This document shows, in pieces, positions 1 through 5,118 of a stretch of DNA of 5,118 nucleotides. Location of the stretch: positions 1 to 5,118 of the forward strand of contig JAGBWT010000013.1 in assembly GCA_017629615.1 (NCBI GenBank), read 5' to 3'. The notes beneath the pieces were generated by a model that saw only the letters and a list, made by a program, of their open reading frames with translations, had not been told where the DNA came from and made no database searches. The number at the start of each line of letters is the position of its first letter. Position 1 is the first letter of the stretch. This DNA is from Alistipes sp. GTDB taxonomy: Bacteria > Bacteroidota > Bacteroidia > Bacteroidales > Rikenellaceae. A program made the position numbers and the translations under genes.

Positions 1-22
1 CAAGTTTGGGGTGGCTATAAAC

Positions 23-50
23 AAAAAAAACGACTGCTTTTCAGCAGTCG
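23..50 (-). terminator. Rho-independent terminator of the tRNA-Ser gene
   Basis: Read on the minus strand, a perfect 7-bp stem (CGACTGC at 50-44 pairing with GCAGTCG at 37-31) with a six-base loop is followed at once by eight T residues (30-23). It begins 17 bases beyond the CCA end of the tRNA, so it very probably ends that transcript. The stem is also intact on the plus strand, but no T-tract follows it there, so I assign it to the minus strand only. Confidence 0.9.
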
Positions 51-67
51 CCTCGCGAATCTCTTCG

Positions 68-157
68 TGGCGGAGAGGGAGGGATTCGAACCCCCGGTAC
101 AGTTGCCCGTACACCGCATTTCGAGTGCGGCCCGATCGACCACTCCGGCACCTCTCC
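68..157 (-). tRNA. tRNA-Ser, anticodon CGA, with encoded CCA
   Basis: This is a complete class II serine tRNA that reads UCG codons. On the minus strand the acceptor stem GGAGAGG (157-151) pairs perfectly with CCTCTCC (78-72), followed by discriminator G (71) and a genomically encoded CCA (70-68). The anticodon stem CCGCA/TGCGG (130-126 with 118-114) closes the loop CTCGAAA, placing anticodon CGA at 123-121. The T stem GGGGG (95-91) faces CCCTC (83-79) with one G-U pair, and the loop is TTCGAAT. The 18-base variable region (113-96), containing a GTAC/GTAC pairing, is the long extra arm expected of tRNA-Ser. The mature length with CCA is 90 nt. A promoter element lies about 16 bases upstream and a strong terminator lies downstream, so it appears to be transcribed alone. 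Confidence 0.97.
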
Positions 158-172
158 TTTCAAATCGGCCTG

Positions 173-180
173 CAAATATA
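173..180 (-). promoter_or_regulatory. Putative -7 promoter element for tRNA-Ser
   Basis: On the minus strand, 180-173 reads TATATTTG, an exact fit to the Bacteroidetes sigma-ABfr -7 consensus TAnnTTTG. Transcription would start near 167-165, some ten bases before the tRNA 5' end at 157, which suits a tRNA gene with a short trimmed leader. I see no convincing -33 TTTG/TTG at the usual 19-21 base spacing. Confidence 0.6.
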
Positions 181-263
181 AAAACTATTTTTTGAATTTC
201 GCCACTTTCCAAGCAAAAAAGTGCATTTTAACCCTCTTTTTTGTCGAATTAACTATTTCGTGC

Positions 264-295
264 CACAAAAATCGGGGTTATTTACTATTTTTGTG
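264..295. repeat. 9-bp inverted repeat overlapping the operon promoter
   Basis: CACAAAAAT (264-272) is the exact reverse complement of ATTTTTGTG (287-295), with a 14-base spacer. The right arm covers most of the -7 element at 286-293 and the left arm lies between it and the expected -33 region. This could be an operator for a dimeric repressor. The arms are AT-rich, so chance is a real alternative. Confidence 0.4.
286..293 (+). promoter_or_regulatory. Putative -7 promoter element for the three-gene operon
   Basis: TATTTTTG fits the Bacteroidetes TAnnTTTG -7 consensus. A start near 299-301 would give a leader of about 60 bases before the ATG at 361. It is the only such element I found on the plus strand in the intergenic region. 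No clear -33 TTTG is present; the closest sequence is TTTCG at 256-260, which is too far from the -7 element. The region is AT-rich, so the match is weaker evidence than the one before proS. Confidence 0.5.
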
Positions 296-360
296 ATGAA
301 AATATAAGATTGAGGCACGATTTTTCGTTTGATAGGAAACGGGCCAAACAACTGATGATT

Positions 361-1419
361 ATGAAACGACTATCTTTGATATTGACCATCATAGCGGCTT
401 CGCTCCTAACGGGGTGTGCCGCAGCGTGGAAGGAGGCATCGATTGGTGACGACCTCTACACCCTCCACAACCGCACCGAGATTGCTCAACGCAAAAAGGC
501 CGAGGCCGAGGCTGCAAAGGCCGAAGCCGAAGCGCGTGCTGCGGCGTGGGAGGCAAAGTTGGCCGAAGCAAGAGCAGCGGCTGCCGAAGGAGAGTACTAT
601 GCTCCGCAGAGCAACTCCTACTCGTCGGTTTTGGCCGACACCTACGAGAGTGCCTACGCGCGACGTTTGTACGGTTTCGCGTCGCCAACCTACCGTATGC
701 CATCGAGTTACTACTCGCTCCAATACTCCGACGCATTCCACTACGCCTCGGCCTACGACCCTGCCTTCTACAACATTATGGTTGCAGGCGACCAGGTGTG
801 GGTTGAGCCTAAATACATAACCTCGATGTTCGGCCAATGGGGCGCAACGGCTCTTGTGCCGACCTATGGCTGGTACTACGGTTGGAGCAGACCTTATTAC
901 TCGTCGTGGCTCTACGGCTATCCGCGCTACTCGTGGTACGATTGGGGTTGGCAGATAGGTTACGACCCGCTGTGGGGTTGGGGCTTCGGCTTCGGGTATG
1001 GCTACCCTTGCTACGGAGGCTACTACCCTCCTCACCACCATCTGCCGCCATTTGTCGGTGGGGGTCACATTCACCACAACCGCCCGACGATTGTCGGCCG
1101 ACCAAACAACTCTCGCCCGGGAGGCAGACCTTCCTACATCTCGGGCAGTGGAGGCCGACCTTCATCGCCAGCGTCGAACGGCGGAGGCAGCAGCAACCGC
1201 ACCATACGTCGCAATAGCGGCACGGTGACGGGCGGTGGCGAGTATCGCGGCTCATCGGGCAGCGTGACACGCCCTCAAAATTCGGGAACGCGAGCAACCG
1301 AGAGTTTCAATCGCCGAGGCGACAGCAACTCCTTTGGCGGAGGCGGCAACTTCGGTGGCTACTCGGGCGGTGGCAACAGTTCGGGCGGAACGCACGGCGG
1401 AGGACAGCGTCGCAGATAG
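361..1419 (+). CDS. Lipoprotein with coiled coil and aromatic/Gly-rich low-complexity regions
   Basis: From the ATG at 361 the product is 352 aa. Residues 1-19 form a lipoprotein signal peptide: MKR, a hydrophobic stretch, then lipobox LTGC with lipidated Cys19. This start places the signal peptide at the N terminus. An in-phase ATG at 355 adds two residues and is possible, while a TTG at 310 would add 17 mostly polar residues and is unlikely. After the Cys comes an Ala/Glu/Lys-rich segment (about 39-77, such as KAEAEAAKAEAEARA) that should form a helical coiled coil. A Ser/Tyr-rich region (about 83-160) follows. Residues 169-222 hold 15 Tyr, 8 Trp, 2 Phe and 12 Gly, then comes a His cluster (225-239), and 240-352 is a Gly/Ser/Asn/Arg-rich tail that is probably disordered. 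I recognise no catalytic domain. The charge-rich surface-export signal of Bacteroidetes lipoproteins is not clear after Cys19, so the side of the membrane is uncertain. It is the first gene of a probable operon, 33 bases before the FadL-like gene. Function is unknown; an envelope structural or accessory role is inference. Confidence 0.85.
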   Translation: MKRLSLILTIIAASLLTGCAAAWKEASIGDDLYTLHNRTEIAQRKKAEAEAAKAEAEARAAAWEAKLAEARAAAAEGEYYAPQSNSYSSVLADTYESAYARRLYGFASPTYRMPSSYYSLQYSDAFHYASAYDPAFYNIMVAGDQVWVEPKYITSMFGQWGATALVPTYGWYYGWSRPYYSSWLYGYPRYSWYDWGWQIGYDPLWGWGFGFGYGYPCYGGYYPPHHHLPPFVGGGHIHHNRPTIVGRPNNSRPGGRPSYISGSGGRPSSPASNGGGSSNRTIRRNSGTVTGGGEYRGSSGSVTRPQNSGTRATESFNRRGDSNSFGGGGNFGGYSGGGNSSGGTHGGGQRRR

Positions 1420-1452
1420 ACAGATAGGTGCAACAACTAAAAATGCAGAGAG

Positions 1453-3105
1453 ATGAAACGCATCACAACCATAATAGCCTCGCTTCTGCTGACCTCGTGG
1501 TCGGTGGCAGCACAAGGTTTCGAGTCGGGAGGTGTGGTTATAGACCCCTCGACCATAACGGCCTTCGACCTCTTCAACGCCTCGCAAAGCCAATTCACCT
1601 TTGGCTCGGCACGCTCGGCGGCTATGGCAGGAGCATTTACCTCGCTCGGTGGTGATATGGCTTCGATGGCTATAAACCCTGCGGGCTTGGGTATGTACAA
1701 AAAGAACGAGGTCACGATAACCCCGCTGATGACCTTCGGTCGCACCTCGACCTCGGCTGCCCCCTTTGAGAGCAACACGAGCAGTCGCTTTGCACTCGGA
1801 GGTGTCGGCCTGGTATTCAAGTTGCGCGAGAGCGAGCGCGGTGTGACGGCCATAACCCTCGGCCTGGGCTATACGCGCACGGCCGACTTCAACTACCAAT
1901 ATTCGTTCGCCACGCGCGGACGAGCAGGTGGCGCCTCGATAGCCGACCTCTTTGCCGGAGCGATGCAGAGTGCAGGGGTGTCGGTCGATTATCTGCGCCA
2001 GAACTACGACCACGAAGGCTACTTCAAGTGGCAAAACCTCGACCCTACATATTGGGGTGCGACGCTCGGCTACCTCACGGGTCTGACGGGCAGTAAAGAT
2101 GGCCTATGGGGGCGCGATATGATTGCCCCAACGGCACAACCCGACCAATTTGCAACCATCGAGAGCCGAGGCTCGGCCGGCGAGTACGATATATCGCTCG
2201 GTATGAACATCAACAACCGACTCTATATCGGTGCGACGCTCGGCATTCCGACCATATCGTTGCAGCGCAACATCTACTACGGCGAGAGTTACCACTACTC
2301 GTCGGAGCCTGCGCTCGACTACCGTATGGACCTGTTCAACTACGACCAGACAGCCCGCATAAAGGGTGTCGGCATCAACTTCAAACTCGGCGTGATATAT
2401 ATGCCTATCGAGGGTCTGCGCCTCGGTGTTGCAATCCACACACCGACCTACTACTCGCTGACCTACAAGTATTGGGGCGGTATGACCTCCGACGTGAAGG
2501 CGCTCAACAACAAAGATGACTATCAGCTCGACGGTAGCGACTACATCAACCCGCCACTCTCGGAGCGCACCTCGACGCTGGTCGATGATGGCAACTACGG
2601 CTGGAAATATACGACACCGACCCGACTGCTCTTCGGTGCTTCGTACTCGTGGCGAGGTCGTCTGACACTCTCGATTGACTACGAACGCGATTGGTACAAC
2701 GGCATACGCATCAAGCACTCGCCATACGGCAAAGGGCTCTTCGAGGGCTACATAAAGGAGCGTTTCAAGGGGTCGAACACACTGCGCGTGGGTGCCGAGT
2801 GGCGCATCATTCCGCAGGTTGCCGTGCGTGCAGGTTATAGTCTGTGGAGCGGCGCGTTGCACAACAACGACATCGTCTACTCGTCGCCCGTAATCTATCG
2901 CACCGACTATGCAGGTGCAGGTGTTGGCGTGGCTCTGTCGAAGCACTTTACAATCGACGTGGCCTACCAATACTACCACAATCGTATGACCCCATACAAG
3001 AGCTTCTTCGCAAGCGACCGCAATGGTCTCGACGTCGCCTCGGCGACCTACCGAACAACGATTGACCGCCACGCCGCAATCGTCACGCTCGGCGTAAGAT
3101 TTTAG
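1453..3105 (+). CDS. OmpP1/FadL-family outer-membrane protein ('hemin receptor'-type)
   Basis: The 550-aa product is a probable outer-membrane beta-barrel channel. Residues 1-20 are a Sec signal peptide (MKR, hydrophobic core, cleavage likely after VAA before Gln21). Residues 51-80 carry the family signature: GSARSAAMAGAF, then SLGGDMASMAINPAGLG, matching the conserved 'ARA-MGGAF-A-DD-SA---NPAGL' block found near the N terminus of FadL/PorV-like proteins. The rest shows alternating aromatic and polar residues typical of beta strands and ends in GVRF with a terminal Phe, the usual BAM recognition signal. The length fits the family. Known members move hydrophobic compounds such as long-chain fatty acids across the outer membrane. 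Bacteroidales homologues are often labelled 'hemin receptor', but I see no haem-specific motif and no TonB box or plug, so I do not adopt that name. Neighbours are a lipoprotein upstream (33 bases) and a secreted esterase downstream (37 bases), suggesting co-transcription. The substrate is not shown by the sequence. Confidence 0.88.
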   Translation: MKRITTIIASLLLTSWSVAAQGFESGGVVIDPSTITAFDLFNASQSQFTFGSARSAAMAGAFTSLGGDMASMAINPAGLGMYKKNEVTITPLMTFGRTSTSAAPFESNTSSRFALGGVGLVFKLRESERGVTAITLGLGYTRTADFNYQYSFATRGRAGGASIADLFAGAMQSAGVSVDYLRQNYDHEGYFKWQNLDPTYWGATLGYLTGLTGSKDGLWGRDMIAPTAQPDQFATIESRGSAGEYDISLGMNINNRLYIGATLGIPTISLQRNIYYGESYHYSSEPALDYRMDLFNYDQTARIKGVGINFKLGVIYMPIEGLRLGVAIHTPTYYSLTYKYWGGMTSDVKALNNKDDYQLDGSDYINPPLSERTSTLVDDGNYGWKYTTPTRLLFGASYSWRGRLTLSIDYERDWYNGIRIKHSPYGKGLFEGYIKERFKGSNTLRVGAEWRIIPQVAVRAGYSLWSGALHNNDIVYSSPVIYRTDYAGAGVGVALSKHFTIDVAYQYYHNRMTPYKSFFASDRNGLDVASATYRTTIDRHAAIVTLGVRF

Positions 3106-3142
3106 GCCAACACACTGATTATCAACCCAAACACTACAAATA

Positions 3143-4018
3143 ATGAAACGCCTATCGTTACTACTGCTCTCGATGTTCTTGCTCTGCGGAGTGGCCTCGG
3201 CAAACAAATTTGCCGGCACGGGAACGCTCACCCAGCACACCTTCAAACACAAAGGTGTCGAGTATAACTATTGGCTCTATATGCCGAAGGAACTGCCTGC
3301 CGACGCACCACTCGTGATGGTCTTTCACGGCTACGGCTCTCGCAAAATCCCGACACTGCAATATGGCTTCAACCTCGTTGCCGACAAGGAGGGTTTTGCG
3401 GTCTGCTACCCGTGTGGCCCTGCCGACCCCGGCGGTAAGCGCTATTGGTCAATCGGCTACCAATACCATATCGACAACGGATTGATGCGCGACGATGTCG
3501 GCTTTGCCGTAAAACTCGTACGCCATCTCCAACGCCAACACGGCCTCTCGAAGAAGAATGTCTTTGCGGCAGGCAACTCAAATGGTGGTGCGATGTGCTA
3601 TATGTTGGCATTCAAGGCTCCCGAGGTCTTTTCGGCCTTCGGTGCAGTCTCGGGCCACATTATGAAGTATATGTACGACCGTCTGACACCCAACCCTGTG
3701 CCTATCATCGAGATTCACGGCACACGCGACTCGCTCGCCCGTTGGAATGGCGACCCACACAACAAAGATTTGCGTGGCCCCGATGTTGCAATACCTTGCG
3801 TAACGTCGCTCTGGGTCGCTGCCAACCGCTGCACCCACGAGGAGGTCGAGGTGCTGCCACAGCGTCGCAACAAGGTTGTTGCCCACCGCTTTGTCGGAGG
3901 TAAAGATGGCAACCAGGTCTGGCTGTACGAGATTATCGGCGGCAAACACTCCTACGCCGAGAAGGACCTCGATGCGGCTGTCGAGATATGGAAATTTTTT
4001 AGTATGTACCTCAAATAG
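3143..4018 (+). CDS. Secreted alpha/beta-hydrolase esterase, LpqC / PHB depolymerase / feruloyl esterase type
   Basis: The 291-aa product begins with a signal peptide (1-20, cleavage after Ala-Ser-Ala20), so it is probably exported. The fold is the serine esterase family around COG3509 (LpqC; polyhydroxybutyrate depolymerase-like, carbohydrate-esterase family 1 type). An oxyanion-loop motif FHGYG lies at 61-65. DDVGFAVKLV at 117-126 matches the conserved 'DDVGF' helix. The nucleophile elbow is GNSNGG (144-149) with Ser146. The likely acid is Asp196 in HGTRD (192-196), and the catalytic His is His269 in GGKHSY. All triad members are present in the right order, so the enzyme should be active. 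Cys89, Cys91, Cys153, Cys219 and Cys230 could form disulfides after export. Known relatives hydrolyse feruloyl or acetyl esters on plant polysaccharides or short polyester chains, and the sequence alone does not choose between these. It is the last gene of the probable operon; no strong terminator follows its TAG. Cys15 is not a lipobox, since Leu precedes it. Confidence 0.88.
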   Translation: MKRLSLLLLSMFLLCGVASANKFAGTGTLTQHTFKHKGVEYNYWLYMPKELPADAPLVMVFHGYGSRKIPTLQYGFNLVADKEGFAVCYPCGPADPGGKRYWSIGYQYHIDNGLMRDDVGFAVKLVRHLQRQHGLSKKNVFAAGNSNGGAMCYMLAFKAPEVFSAFGAVSGHIMKYMYDRLTPNPVPIIEIHGTRDSLARWNGDPHNKDLRGPDVAIPCVTSLWVAANRCTHEEVEVLPQRRNKVVAHRFVGGKDGNQVWLYEIIGGKHSYAEKDLDAAVEIWKFFSMYLK

Positions 4019-4082
4019 AGGCCTCGCAAGATATTATTCGGAGAAAAAAAGGGGCTGACTCTACTTTATTCGTCAAATATTT

Positions 4083-4109
4083 ATACCTTTGCACTTTGTG
4101 CAAGGGTAT
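4083..4109. repeat. 27-bp near-perfect palindrome over the proS promoter
   Basis: The left arm 4083-4094 (ATACCTTTGCAC) mirrors the right arm 4098-4109 (GTGCAAGGGTAT) around a TTT centre (4095-4097). Eleven of twelve positions are Watson-Crick pairs, and the exception is T4088 opposite G4104. The left arm contains the whole -7 element (4084-4091) and the centre falls near the expected transcription start. This geometry fits an operator for a dimeric DNA-binding protein better than an RNA hairpin, because a transcript starting here would lack the left arm. Read-through RNA from the upstream operon could fold it, but no T-tract follows to make it an efficient terminator: the next bases are TTTTTATTG, only weakly T-rich. 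Confidence 0.75.
4084..4091 (+). promoter_or_regulatory. -7 promoter element of proS
   Basis: TACCTTTG is an exact TAnnTTTG match. It is followed by CA, in the TAnnTTTGCA context common for Bacteroidetes promoters. Transcription should start near 4096-4099, giving a leader of about 90 bases before the proS ATG at 4187. An obvious -33 TTTG at 19-21 bases upstream is missing; that region reads GACTCTACTTT. The element separates proS from the preceding operon. Confidence 0.75.
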
Positions 4110-4114
4110 TTTTA

Positions 4115-4142
4115 TTGCGTGCGCCCGCAAAAGGGCGAGCAA
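4115..4142 (+). promoter_or_regulatory. Hairpin in the proS 5' leader
   Basis: The leader can fold with CGCCC (4122-4126) pairing with GGGCG (4133-4137) around loop GCAAAA. A lower stem of TTGC (4115-4118) with GCAA (4139-4142) is separated by a small asymmetric internal loop (GTG facing A). It lies about 17 bases after the expected start and ends 44 bases before the proS ATG. It could stabilise the message or act in control. No T-tract follows, so it is not an intrinsic terminator. No known leader family is recognised. Confidence 0.4.
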
Positions 4143-4162
4143 CCCAAGCCCTACAAGAGTGA

Positions 4163-5118
<956 letters not shown>

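Noticed and set aside
184..290. Three copies of ACTATTT (184-190, 252-258, 284-290)
   Set aside because: The motif is short and AT-rich, the spacings are unequal (68 and 32 bases), and the flanks differ. Chance is sufficient.
310..360. TTG at 310 as the start of the lipoprotein gene
   Set aside because: It would place 17 largely polar or charged residues before a well-formed signal peptide that begins at the ATG at 361, and it lies within about ten bases of the predicted transcription start.
478..600. Repeated GCCGAGGCCGAGG-like units in the lipoprotein gene
   Set aside because: These are codon-level repeats from the Ala/Glu coiled coil, not an independent DNA repeat or a CRISPR-like array.
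1453..3105. Naming the barrel a hemin receptor
   Set aside because: The label is a common legacy annotation for this family in Bacteroidales. No haem-binding motif, TonB box or plug domain is visible, and the conserved block is that of FadL/OmpP1.
3143..3205. Lipobox at Cys15 of the esterase
   Set aside because: The residues before the Cys are Phe-Leu-Leu, whereas a lipobox needs a small residue at -1. An Ala-Ser-Ala signal peptidase I site at 18-20 fits better.
2104..3252. Long minus-strand open frame of 382 codons
   Set aside because: It lies opposite the FadL-like gene and the start of the esterase gene, has no recognisable domain, and is explained by the low stop-codon frequency opposite biased codons.

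Overview
The window looks like chromosomal DNA of a Bacteroidetes bacterium, most likely of the order Bacteroidales. The moderately high G+C and the strong preference for TCG serine codons would suit an Alistipes/Rikenellaceae-like organism, but the genus is inference. The supporting signs are three promoter elements that fit the Bacteroidetes -7 consensus TAnnTTTG, coding starts without Shine-Dalgarno sequences but with A-rich leaders, an outer-membrane FadL-like protein of the kind often called 'hemin receptor' in Bacteroidales, and a short archaeal-type (type 3) prolyl-tRNA synthetase.

Layout. (1) Positions 1-180, minus strand: a class II tRNA-Ser(CGA) gene with encoded CCA, a -7 promoter element just upstream and a rho-independent terminator just downstream, forming a small single-gene transcription unit. 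(2) Positions 158-360: a divergent AT-rich intergenic region holding the tRNA promoter and the promoter of the rightward genes; an inverted repeat overlaps the latter. (3) Positions 361-4018, plus strand: three genes separated by only 33 and 37 bases, with no promoter or terminator visible between them, so probably one operon. They encode a lipoprotein with an Ala/Glu coiled coil, a Tyr/Trp/Gly-rich centre and a Gly/Ser/Asn/Arg tail; a FadL/OmpP1-type outer-membrane beta-barrel; and a secreted alpha/beta-hydrolase of the LpqC / polyhydroxybutyrate depolymerase / feruloyl esterase type. (4) Positions 4019-4186: an intergenic region with a perfect TAnnTTTG promoter element embedded in a nearly perfect 27-bp palindrome, then a leader hairpin. 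(5) Position 4187 to the window end: the first 310 codons of proS, which continues beyond the window.

How they may work together. All three operon products carry export signals and should sit in or beyond the cell envelope. One reading is that the esterase releases hydrophobic acids from esters, the FadL-like barrel admits them, and the lipoprotein is an accessory surface or periplasmic component. This is inference from family membership and gene order. tRNA-Ser and proS are housekeeping genes with no evident functional link to the operon, although the operon uses the UCG codon read by this tRNA very heavily. I found no mobile element, CRISPR array or defence gene. The most unusual features are the palindrome over the proS promoter and the low-complexity lipoprotein.
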